A DNA stretch of 5,264 bases, taken from contig CACXDE010000241.1 in NCBI GenBank assembly GCA_902766305.1, forward strand, positions 1 to 5,264, in the 5' to 3' direction. Below the pieces are notes generated by a model. It was not told the origin of the DNA. It did no database searches and was given only the letters and a program-made list of their open reading frames with translations. Numbering within the stretch: the first letter of the stretch is position 1; every line of letters begins with the position of its first letter. The position numbers were made by a program, and so were the translations under genes. This DNA comes from an uncultured Ruminococcus sp. GTDB lineage: Bacteria; Bacillota; Clostridia; Oscillospirales; Acutalibacteraceae. Below are positions 1 to 5,264 of the stretch, piece by piece.

Positions 1-380
1 ACAGGACGGAAGGTATAACTCTCCCCTGCCTCCTGCATATGATATGCCGCAAAATTTGCAAGTGTATTCTCCCTGTATTCGTGCACAGGATGAACAGTCA
101 TTCCCGACGGCTTATTGAAAACAATAACATAATCATCTTCATAAGCAACCTCTACCGAAAGAGGATTTGCCTTTATAAATACATCATCCTTCGGCAGAGA
201 TAAGACCACCTCGTCTCCGCCATGAATAATGTCAATACTTCTGATAAGCTTTCCGTTTGACGTAATTCCGTTTTCCGTATGTTTAAGCTTTGTCAGAGTG
301 CGTGCTGAAACATCACAGTTTTTTCTCAGAAACTGCTTCACGGTTATTTCAGCTATTTCTGGCGGTACAACAAATCTCAT
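1..380 (-). CDS. RluA-family RNA pseudouridine synthase, N-terminal part (cut by window edge)
   Basis: The first 126 codons of a pseudouridine synthase that would isomerise specific uridines in rRNA (or tRNA) to pseudouridine in the cytoplasm. The protein begins MRFVVPPEIAEITVKQFLRK. Residues ~10-60 look like the S4-type RNA-binding region usual at the N-terminus of RluD/RluC enzymes (VKQFLRK, then SARTLTKLK, then NGKLIRS). Residues ~78-100 hold the start of the catalytic domain: EDDYVIVFNKPSGMTVHP matches the family pattern D-x-x-hydrophobic-NKPxGhxVHP. The sequence leaves the window just before the expected HRLDxxTSG block, so the catalytic Asp is not visible and the exact RluA/C/D-type subgroup cannot be named. 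The start ATG at 380 is preceded 8 nt away by GGAG (389-392) and overlaps the stop of the upstream nucleotidase gene as ATGA, suggesting translational coupling. The family call is firm; the target site is unknown. Confidence 0.9.
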   Translation of the reverse strand, partial: MRFVVPPEIAEITVKQFLRKNCDVSARTLTKLKHTENGITSNGKLIRSIDIIHGGDEVVLSLPKDDVFIKANPLSVEVAYEDDYVIVFNKPSGMTVHPVHEYRENTLANFAAYHMQEAGESYTFRP

Positions 381-1075
381 ACTTCATTCTCCGAATCAAT
401 TTTAAGAATATCTGTAAGACTTTTTATGCTATAATCACACAAAGGATGAGGCATAGATACTTTTCCTTCCGGGTCAAACAAACAGGTGTCAAGACCGGCA
501 TTTCTTCCGCCCTGCATATCAGAAGTAAGGGAATCACCCACAACAAGAATTTTTGTTTTGTCCTTTTCATTTACATCCGACAGAACATATTCAAAATAGT
601 CCCTGTCCGGCTTGTTCATTCCTATCTCATCAGAAATATATATCTTATTTATGTATTTCGTCACGGAAGAAATAGAAAATCTTCCCTTCTGTACAGCAGT
701 AAGACCGTTTGTAATGATGTCTATCTCATATACCTGTGACAGTCTTTTTAAAGTCTCTTCACTTTTGGGAAGAAGTATTGCCTGGTGTGAAAGCTCCTCG
801 ACATATCTGTCCGCTAATATATCCGCATCCGAAAAGCCGTCAAAGCATTTTTCAATAAGCTCCCGGAATCTCTGAACTCTGAGTTCGCTTCTTGTAATAC
901 GGCTCATCTCAAACTCTTTCCATAAAGCCGTATTGATAGCTGAAAAATTCCTGTTTATTTCAGCATTATACTCCAGACCATAATGAACAAGTGAATTTTT
1001 CAAAGCCTGCGCTTCGCATTTCGGAAAATCAAAAATGGTATCATCCGCATCCATAAGCAAGGTAGTGTATTTCAT
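377..1075 (-). CDS. HAD-superfamily hydrolase, YjjG/YfnB-type noncanonical pyrimidine nucleotidase
   Basis: A 232-aa cytoplasmic phosphatase with all four HAD motifs. Motif I is DADDT (D9 nucleophile, D11 acid/base). Motif II is ITNG with T122. Motif III is the NKPD lysine, K155. Motif IV is GDSLTSD (180-186), whose acidic residues hold Mg2+. Residues ~17-100 form the helical cap inserted after motif I (C1 type). The block SDEIGMNKP followed by GDSLTSDMQGGRNAGLDTC is characteristic of the YjjG/YfnB group. Members of that group are 5'-nucleotidases acting on nucleoside monophosphates, with a proposed house-cleaning role against noncanonical pyrimidine nucleotides. The length is normal for the family (about 225-235 aa). 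The start follows the RCC1-like gene by 12 nt; the only Shine-Dalgarno candidate is a weak GAGAG (1085-1089) overlapping that gene's stop codon, so translation may depend on coupling. The 3' end overlaps the pseudouridine synthase start by 4 nt. Family assignment is confident; the physiological substrate is not shown by the sequence. Confidence 0.9.
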   Translation of the reverse strand: MKYTTLLMDADDTIFDFPKCEAQALKNSLVHYGLEYNAEINRNFSAINTALWKEFEMSRITRSELRVQRFRELIEKCFDGFSDADILADRYVEELSHQAILLPKSEETLKRLSQVYEIDIITNGLTAVQKGRFSISSVTKYINKIYISDEIGMNKPDRDYFEYVLSDVNEKDKTKILVVGDSLTSDMQGGRNAGLDTCLFDPEGKVSMPHPLCDYSIKSLTDILKIDSENEV

Positions 1076-1087
1076 ATTAATGTACTC

Positions 1088-1606
1088 TCACTTTCCGCCA
1101 AGTATTTCCTTTGTAAAATCCACCATTCCGCCGTAATTTTCTATCTTATCCTCCGGTATGCGGTATCCCGTATCCTTCCTGCCTTTCCCGGGTGCTTTTT
1201 CAGGCTTACCTGATGATACATCACAGAAGCTTCCGGCTGTTAAAAACGATTTATTTCCGTCACCGATAACACCAACCGTACAAAATGCGCCTGTTCCAAT
1301 ATCGCTTACAAATTTCCAGTCTTTTACGTCACACTGACCAAAGCTGTTATCACCCGCCGCCATTACCTTCCCGTCATACGTCAGGGCGGCAATATGCTTT
1401 TTTCCGGCGCAAAGCTTTTTTATCAGCTTCCACCTGCTGATATCTATATCATTTCTTCCGCCCGCATAGCTTACACTGCCGTCCGATGACAAATACAGGG
1501 CAAAATCATCGCATACACATATCATAGGCTTTACACTGAAATTATCCTCTAAAAGCTTTTTTTCTTCTTCGCAGTTCAAAACATACAGGGATTCTATATT
1601 GACCAT
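1088..1606 (-). CDS. Small RCC1-repeat-like protein of unknown function
   Basis: A 172-aa protein whose centre (residues ~33-125) carries RCC1/beta-propeller-type repeats. DGSVSYAGG (42-50), DGKVMAAGDNSFGQC (78-92) and a degenerate DGNKSFLTAG (116-125) recur every 36-38 residues, with SRWKLIKKLCAG and KDWKFVSDIGTG (W59, W97) as the linking strands. A full RCC1 propeller needs about seven blades; only two to three are present here, so it cannot close a propeller alone. No signal peptide or membrane segment is visible, which is notable because many bacterial RCC1-repeat proteins are secreted. The C-terminal ~45 residues form a Gly/Lys/Pro-rich linker (GKPEKAPGKGRK) and a short tail without recognisable similarity. 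The start ATG has AAGGA (1616-1620) 9 nt upstream and a nearby extended -10 promoter, so this is probably the first gene of a unit with the nucleotidase and the pseudouridine synthase. The repeat call is fairly sure; the function is unknown. Confidence 0.75.
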   Translation of the reverse strand: MVNIESLYVLNCEEEKKLLEDNFSVKPMICVCDDFALYLSSDGSVSYAGGRNDIDISRWKLIKKLCAGKKHIAALTYDGKVMAAGDNSFGQCDVKDWKFVSDIGTGAFCTVGVIGDGNKSFLTAGSFCDVSSGKPEKAPGKGRKDTGYRIPEDKIENYGGMVDFTKEILGGK

Positions 1607-1615
1607 TTCATCACG

Positions 1616-1646
1616 TCCTTATGTTACCGGATAGGTTATTATAACA
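1616..1646 (-). promoter_or_regulatory. Extended -10 promoter and RBS for the RCC1-like/HAD/RluA unit
   Basis: On the minus strand, TGTTATAAT (1638-1646) is an exact TGnTATAAT extended -10 element. The region 16-18 nt upstream has no TTGACA-like -35, as expected for an extended -10 promoter, and it lies inside the hairpin that follows clpX. Transcription would start near 1632, leaving a leader of about 26 nt that contains the AAGGA ribosome binding site (1616-1620), 9 nt before the ATG at 1606. The motif match is seen directly; promoter activity is inferred. Confidence 0.55.
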
Positions 1647-1648
1647 AT

Positions 1649-1677
1649 GCGCCCACTTCTGCATAGGAAGTGAGCGC
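1649..1677 (-). terminator. Hairpin after clpX, probable (weak) terminator
   Basis: An inverted repeat of 11-bp arms (1649-1659 and 1667-1677) with a 7-nt loop starts 8 nt past the clpX stop. In minus-strand RNA every position pairs, including one G-U wobble; read on the plus strand the same position would be an A-C mismatch, so the fold favours the minus transcript. The following sequence ATTGTTATAAT is U-rich but not a clean U-run, so termination may be partial. Confidence 0.6.
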
Positions 1678-1685
1678 CGCATTTA

Positions 1686-2990
1686 TCAGACAGCGTTACG
1701 CTTTGAAGTTTTTTTTCTGTCGTTTTTTGAAGACTTTTTCTTTGCCTTTCCTCTTTCGACAACGGGTTCACCGGTTCCGATAACTGCTTCTGCGGTTATA
1801 ATTATCTTTGAGATAGTTTCATCAGAGGGGGCTTCATACATAAGGTTTTTCAGCAGTTCTTCCATTATAGAACGCAGACCTCTTGCGCCTGTATGACGCT
1901 CAATAGCCTTTTTAGCAACCTCAAGAAGTGCATTTTCTCCAAATTCAAGAACGACCCCGTCCATCTCAAACAGCTTTTTATACTGCTTTATAAGAGAATC
2001 CTTAGGTTCCTCAAGAATACGCACAAGAGCATTTTCATCAAGTCCGTTAAGAGCAGTCAGAACAGGCAGACGTCCCACAAGCTCCGGAATAAGTCCGAAC
2101 TTTACAAGATCCTGAGGTATTACCTCCTGCATCCAGCTTGTTGTGTCAAGCTCCCTTTTCGTTTTAATATCCGCATTAAAGCCGAACGAAGACGAACCCA
2201 TACGCTTTTCGACTGTCTTTTCAAGACCATCGAAAGCACCGCCGCATATAAACAGTATATTTGTGGTATCTATCTGTATAAATTCCTGCTGGGGATGTTT
2301 TCTTCCTCCCTGCGGCGGAACATTGGATACCGTTCCTTCAAGGATCTTAAGCAGTGCCTGCTGTACACCTTCACCGCTGACATCTCTTGTAATAGAGGGA
2401 TTTTCCGATTTACGGGCTATCTTATCTATCTCGTCAACATATATGATACCGCGTTCTGCTTTTGAAATATCAAAATCTGCCGCCTGTATCAGACGAAGAA
2501 GAATGTTTTCGACATCCTCACCCACATATCCGGCTTCTGTCAGCGTTGTGGCATCTGCAATTGCAAAGGGTACGTCAAGTATCCTTGCCAGAGTCTGCGC
2601 CAACAGTGTCTTACCAACACCAGAGGGACCAAGCAGAAGAATATTACTCTTGTTAAGCGCAACATCCTCCTCGCCGCGGTAATTTATCCTCTTATAGTGA
2701 TTATATACTGAAACTGCTAAAGCGATTTTGGCTTCATCCTGTCCGATTACATATTCATCAAGAAGCTTTTTGATCTCCATGGGCTTCGGCAGTTCATCGA
2801 AATCAAGAAAGAACTCCTCGTCAAACTCGTCGTCATATCCGTCATTTCTCAGCAACGAAGAACAAAGCGAAACACATTCATCACAAATGTACGCTCCGCC
2901 CGAGCCCTGGAACAATCTTCCGACAAGCTCCTGGGGCTTTCCGCAGAAAGAACATGACAGACCTCTTCTTTTGTCATTTATGTCAGGCAT
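1686..2990 (-). CDS. clpX: ClpX, ATP-dependent unfoldase subunit of the ClpXP protease
   Basis: A 434-aa AAA+ protein that forms a hexamer, unfolds tagged substrates and threads them into ClpP. The N-terminal zinc-binding domain has C13-x2-C16-x19-C36-x2-C39. The AAA+ module shows Walker A GPSGVGKT (121-128), the pore-1 loop GYVGED (154-159), Walker B IIYVDEID (182-189), the RKH loop (230-232), arginine finger R307 in [11 protein letters not shown], and sensor-2 R370 in HTGARGLRS. All essential residues are present, so the ATPase should be active. The ClpP-docking loop reads SSSFGFNAD (267-275), placing Phe where the usual IGF has Ile. The C-terminus ends in a Lys/Ser-rich tail (from about 413). 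The ATG at 2990 has AGGAG (2999-3003) 8 nt upstream and lies 14 nt after the clpP stop, typical of a co-translated pair. Identity is certain from motifs and gene order. Confidence 0.98.
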   Translation of the reverse strand: MPDINDKRRGLSCSFCGKPQELVGRLFQGSGGAYICDECVSLCSSLLRNDGYDDEFDEEFFLDFDELPKPMEIKKLLDEYVIGQDEAKIALAVSVYNHYKRINYRGEEDVALNKSNILLLGPSGVGKTLLAQTLARILDVPFAIADATTLTEAGYVGEDVENILLRLIQAADFDISKAERGIIYVDEIDKIARKSENPSITRDVSGEGVQQALLKILEGTVSNVPPQGGRKHPQQEFIQIDTTNILFICGGAFDGLEKTVEKRMGSSSFGFNADIKTKRELDTTSWMQEVIPQDLVKFGLIPELVGRLPVLTALNGLDENALVRILEEPKDSLIKQYKKLFEMDGVVLEFGENALLEVAKKAIERHTGARGLRSIMEELLKNLMYEAPSDETISKIIITAEAVIGTGEPVVERGKAKKKSSKNDRKKTSKRNAV

Positions 2991-3004
2991 CTATGCTGCT
3001 CCTA

Positions 3005-3586
3005 TCATCTCTTAGTAATTACCTTATCAATCAAACCATATTCAAGTGCCTGCTGTGCCGTCATGAAATTATCGCGCTCTGTATCTCTTGCAATAACATC
3101 ATAGGGCTGTCCGGTATTCTCTGAAAGAATAGTATTAAGCTTTTTCTTTGTCTGAATAATATGATCGGCATGAATCATTATATCCGTTGCCTGTCCCTGA
3201 GCGCCGCCGCTTGGCTGATGGATCATAATATCACTGTTGGGAAGAGCAAATCTTTTGCCCTTTGTGCCTGCTGCCAAAAGGAAAGCACCCATACGTGCTG
3301 CCATACCCATGCAGATCGTAGAAACGTCACACTTTATATACTGCATCGTATCATAGATAGCCATACCGTCAGTAACACTTCCGCCCGGGCTGTTGATGTA
3401 GAGACTGATATCCTTTGAAGAATCCTGTCCCTCAAGATAAAGAAGCTGAGCAACTATAAGGCTTGCCGTTGTGCTGTTAACCTCTTCAGTCAGCATTATG
3501 ATCCTGTCATTAAGAAGCCTTGAATAAATATCATATGAACGCTCGCCTCTGTTTGTCTGTTCAACAACATAAGGTACTAATGCCAT
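3005..3586 (-). CDS. clpP: ClpP-family subunit with catalytic Ser replaced by Arg
   Basis: A 193-aa ClpP-family protein (195 aa if begun at 3592). The family forms a double-heptamer barrel peptidase that degrades proteins fed by ClpX. The fold looks complete: the axial N-terminus [20 protein letters not shown], the oxyanion loop NSPGGSV, His in IMIHQPSGG, the handle region [10 protein letters not shown], and Asp in RDTERDNF. With the 193-aa start the triad positions are 98, 123 and 172, with the usual spacing. Position 98, the nucleophile in GMAASMGAFLL, is Arg (codon CGT at 3293-3295), so this protein as sequenced should lack peptidase activity. There is no insertion like those of plastid ClpR, and no other sign of decay. 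Start: AAGGAG (3596-3601) is only 3 nt from the ATG at 3592 but 9 nt from the ATG at 3586, so 3586 is preferred, leaving almost no propeptide. A one-base error at 3295 would restore Ser (AGT). The gene sits between tig and clpX as in many Firmicutes. Confidence 0.96.
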   Translation of the reverse strand: MALVPYVVEQTNRGERSYDIYSRLLNDRIIMLTEEVNSTTASLIVAQLLYLEGQDSSKDISLYINSPGGSVTDGMAIYDTMQYIKCDVSTICMGMAARMGAFLLAAGTKGKRFALPNSDIMIHQPSGGAQGQATDIMIHADHIIQTKKKLNTILSENTGQPYDVIARDTERDNFMTAQQALEYGLIDKVITKR

Positions 3587-3595
3587 ATTCATTAT

Positions 3596-3601
3596 CTCCT
3601 T
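3596..3601 (-). promoter_or_regulatory. Ribosome binding site of clpP, deciding the start
   Basis: AAGGAG on the minus strand. It is 3 nt from the first in-frame ATG (3592), which is too close, and 9 nt from the second (3586), which is optimal. The second ATG gives the N-terminus [10 protein letters not shown], matching mature ClpP proteins. Confidence 0.75.
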
Positions 3602-3617
3602 TATATCATTATTGTCA

Positions 3618-3661
3618 GATGACTGTAAAATAAACAGTCCGCACCGTATTTTACAGTCATC
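3618..3661 (-). other. Intercistronic hairpin between tig and clpP with an alternative fold
   Basis: The perfect 15-bp arms 3618-3632 and 3647-3661 enclose a 14-nt loop, beginning 9 nt after the tig stop. No U-run follows in the minus direction, so it is not a standard terminator; it may attenuate read-through, block exonucleases or set a processing site. The loop contains a second GACTGT copy (3634-3639, minus strand) that can pair with ACAGTC (3621-3626) to form a compact 6-bp hairpin with a 7-nt loop, mutually exclusive with the long stem. Confidence 0.65.
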
Positions 3662-3670
3662 CTCTGTCTA

Positions 3671-4960
3671 TCATTCACCGGCTGCCTCTACAGCATTCTC
3701 CTTTACAAATGCCATAGCTCTTTCTGTTTCGATATCACCTGCTACATCTCTCGGTCCGAATACTGCCTTTACTCTTGCAGCGTCAACCTTATATGTTTCT
3801 GCAAGCTCGTTATACTTAGCTTCGATATCCTCATCGCTTGCCTTCATATCTTCAAGCTCTGCGATCTTTTTGAGTGCAAGTCTGAGCTTAACCTGTGATT
3901 CTGCTCTGTCACGGTATGTATCACGAAGTCTTTCCTCTGTCATACCTGTATACTGCATATAAGTATCAAGGTCAAGTCCCTGTGAACGCAGGTTCATACC
4001 AAACTCGTCAACTATACTGTCAAGCTGATTTTCATACATTGCCTCAGGTATCTCACCCTCAAGCAGCTCAATAAGCTTATCAGCAATCTGACTTTCCTTG
4101 CTGCCTTCAGCCTCTTCTTTTCTGCTCTCTTCAAGTTTAGTCCTGAGATCAGCCTTATATTCATCTACTGTATCAAATTCGCTTACATCCTTTACAAATT
4201 CATCGTCAACCTCAGGAAGCTCGTGCTTCTTTACCTCATGAAGCTTGATCTCGAACTGTACAGCCTTGCCCTTAAGCTCCTCAGCCTGATAATTCTCCGG
4301 GAACGTTACATCAATAGTAAACTCCTCGCCTGCCTTATGACCTACAACCTGATCCTCAAATCCGGGGATAAATGTACCGCTGCCAAGAGTAAGATTCTGA
4401 TTTTCAGCCGTGCCGCCTTCAAAAGCTTCGCCGTCAAGAATGCCCTTGAAGTCTATTACAACTACATCCTCATTTTCAGCAGCCTGATCCTCAACAGATA
4501 CAAGACGGCTGTTTCTCTTCTGTACCTTCTTGATCTCTTCTTCTACATCTTCGTCAGTAACATCAAGTGAAACAGGATTAAACTCTATACCCTTATAATC
4601 CTTGATCTCAACCTCAGGCTCTACTGTGATAACAGCCTTGAATACAAGACCGTCCTTGCCTGCTTCTTCGATATCAAGATCAACCTTGTCTCTTATAATA
4701 TTAAGACCAGCTTCCTCAGCTGCCTCAACTATAGCAGCGGGATAAAGATTCTTGATAGCATCCTCATAGAACACGCCTTCGCCGTATTCCTTTTCGATAA
4801 GTCTTCTCGGTGCCTTACCCTTTCTGAAACCGGGAATATTTATCTTCTTTACCTCTCTTTTATAAACGGCATCTACAGCCTTCATAAAAGTTTCGCCGTC
4901 GATCTCAACAACGAGTTCATAGCGGTTTGTTTCGACCTTGTTTGATGATTTAAGTGTCAT
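3671..4960 (-). CDS. tig: Trigger factor, ribosome-associated chaperone and prolyl isomerase
   Basis: A 429-aa protein that binds at the ribosome exit tunnel near L23 and shields nascent chains. The N-terminal ribosome-binding domain (~1-120) contains the signature loop GFRKGKAP (44-51). The FKBP-type peptidyl-prolyl isomerase domain spans ~150-245 (DVVVIDFKGILDGEAFEGG, then GSGTFIPGFEDQVVGHKAGE, then a KGKAVQFEIKL strand). The helical C-terminal chaperone domain (~250-429) is charged and contains the usual LPEVDDEFVKDVSEFDT entry. Length is normal for the family (about 425-450 aa). The start at 4960 follows GGAGGA (4968-4973) by 7 nt. The frame stays open upstream to a TTG at 5077, but those 39 extra residues match nothing in trigger factor and lie in the leader. 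It is probably transcribed from the strong promoter at 5100-5128 and may read on into clpP and clpX. Confidence 0.97.
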   Translation of the reverse strand: MTLKSSNKVETNRYELVVEIDGETFMKAVDAVYKREVKKINIPGFRKGKAPRRLIEKEYGEGVFYEDAIKNLYPAAIVEAAEEAGLNIIRDKVDLDIEEAGKDGLVFKAVITVEPEVEIKDYKGIEFNPVSLDVTDEDVEEEIKKVQKRNSRLVSVEDQAAENEDVVVIDFKGILDGEAFEGGTAENQNLTLGSGTFIPGFEDQVVGHKAGEEFTIDVTFPENYQAEELKGKAVQFEIKLHEVKKHELPEVDDEFVKDVSEFDTVDEYKADLRTKLEESRKEEAEGSKESQIADKLIELLEGEIPEAMYENQLDSIVDEFGMNLRSQGLDLDTYMQYTGMTEERLRDTYRDRAESQVKLRLALKKIAELEDMKASDEDIEAKYNELAETYKVDAARVKAVFGPRDVAGDIETERAMAFVKENAVEAAGE

Positions 4961-5094
4961 TTTATTTTCCTCCGACCTGAGCTTTCCCTGCTCTTTTTTC
5001 TTCAGCGGTATTTCCGCAGTCTGCTTCAAGGCGTCCAACAGCTCTATAAAGAACCATCCCGGGCGGCTGAGCCGCAATCAATAAAGCAAACCAT
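4961..5094 (-). other. Long 5' leader of tig
   Basis: The inferred start point near 5094 gives about 134 nt of untranslated leader, ending in the tig RBS (GGAGGA, 4968-4973). It contains a short GC-rich hairpin (GCGGC/GCCGC, 5063-5075, 3-nt loop) and a weaker one (GCGG/CCGC, 5005-5017). No known riboswitch or T-box motif was recognised. A regulatory role is only suggested by length and hairpins. Confidence 0.4.
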
Positions 5095-5099
5095 GTTAT

Positions 5100-5128
5100 A
5101 TTATAATACAAAACATTCCTTCTGTCAA
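5100..5128 (-). promoter_or_regulatory. Consensus sigma-A promoter of tig
   Basis: On the minus strand, TTGACA (5123-5128), a 17-nt spacer and TATAAT (5100-5105): a perfect match in both hexamers with ideal spacing. Immediately upstream, 5129-5145 is nearly pure A/T (AAAAAATAAAATAA), resembling an UP element. Transcription should start near 5094. This is expected to be strong, fitting an abundant chaperone. No CtsR heptad repeat or CIRCE inverted repeat is visible around it. Confidence 0.85.
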
Positions 5129-5154
5129 TTATTTTATTTTTTCATATGTTCCAG

Positions 5155-5220
5155 CCAGCGTGACGCTGGACCCGCACCAGTCTTGCACCAGCGTGACGCT
5201 GGACCCGCACCAGTCTTGCA
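5155..5220. repeat. Two exact tandem copies of a 33-bp palindrome-bearing repeat
   Basis: Copies at 5155-5187 and 5188-5220 are identical. Each begins with the 15-bp near-perfect palindrome CCAGCGTGACGCTGG (7-bp arms around one central base; 5155-5169 and 5188-5202), followed by a spacer rich in CAC/CAG. The palindromes are exactly 33 bp apart, about three helical turns, and lie just upstream of the UP-like tract of the tig promoter. No U-run follows either hairpin, so terminator activity is unlikely. Candidates are a dispersed intergenic repeat, a minisatellite, or paired operators; the sequence alone does not decide. The remaining bases 5221-5264 hold nothing recognisable. Confidence 0.9.
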
Positions 5221-5264
5221 CTGCTTTCTTCACAATTCGCAGCTTCTATGAATCACGGGCTGTG

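Noticed and set aside
2143..2682. Long plus-strand open frame opposite clpX (and similar ones opposite tig, clpP and the HAD gene)
   Set aside because: No RBS, low-complexity Ser-rich or implausible translations, and fully overlapped by clearly conserved genes on the other strand.
3588..3616. Promoter-like CTGACA-N16-GATAAT just before clpP
   Set aside because: The -10 would sit over the start codon region and transcription would begin after the well-placed RBS; likely chance in AT-rich DNA.
4961..5077. 39-residue N-terminal extension of tig from an upstream TTG
   Set aside because: It has no trigger factor similarity, overlaps leader hairpins, and the ATG at 4960 has an excellent RBS and the right family N-terminus.
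5155..5202. Repeat palindromes as a transcription terminator
   Set aside because: Neither strand shows a U-run after the hairpins, and no gene end is visible beside them.
5155..5220. CRISPR array
   Set aside because: The units are contiguous with no variable spacers, only two copies, and no cas genes in view.
5129..5233. 34-codon minus-strand frame from a GTG through the tandem repeats, encoding an 11-residue repeat
   Set aside because: No Shine-Dalgarno before the GTG, no ATG, and it exists mainly because the repeat length is a multiple of three.
4961..5264. CtsR or HrcA (CIRCE) operator controlling the Clp genes
   Set aside because: Neither the CtsR heptad direct repeat nor the TTAGCACTC-N9-GAGTGCTAA inverted repeat is present.

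Overview
The window reads as a chromosomal segment of a Clostridia-type Firmicute, possibly Ruminococcaceae/Oscillospirales. The taxonomic guess is inference, resting on the protein sequences, strong AAGGAG-type ribosome binding sites, consensus sigma-A promoter elements and the tig-clpP-clpX gene order. All genes lie on the minus strand, so transcription runs from high to low coordinates.

Layout in transcription order: (1) 5264-4961 is non-coding. It holds two exact 33-bp tandem repeats with internal palindromes, an A-rich UP-like tract, a perfect TTGACA-N17-TATAAT promoter and a leader of about 134 nt. (2) tig (4960-3671) encodes trigger factor. (3) An 84-bp gap carries a perfect 15-bp-stem hairpin that has an alternative, mutually exclusive fold. 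(4) clpP (3586-3005) and clpX (2990-1686) follow, 14 nt apart. (5) A hairpin directly after clpX is followed at once by an extended -10 promoter. (6) A second unit consists of a short RCC1-repeat protein (1606-1088), a YjjG/YfnB-type HAD nucleotidase (1075-377) and the N-terminal third of an RluA-family pseudouridine synthase (380-1, cut by the window edge). The last two genes overlap by 4 nt (ATGA).

The first unit is the protein-quality module: a ribosome-bound chaperone, the ClpP peptidase and the ClpX unfoldase. The second unit has no evident functional link to it.

The most striking observation is in ClpP. The otherwise intact protein has Arg (CGT, 3293-3295) at the catalytic serine position of the GMAASMGAFLL motif, while His and Asp of the triad are kept. 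A single base separates CGT from Ser AGT. This is therefore either a sequence error, a recent inactivation, or a non-catalytic ClpR-like subunit. The partner ClpX also has Phe at the first position of its ClpP-docking IGF loop.
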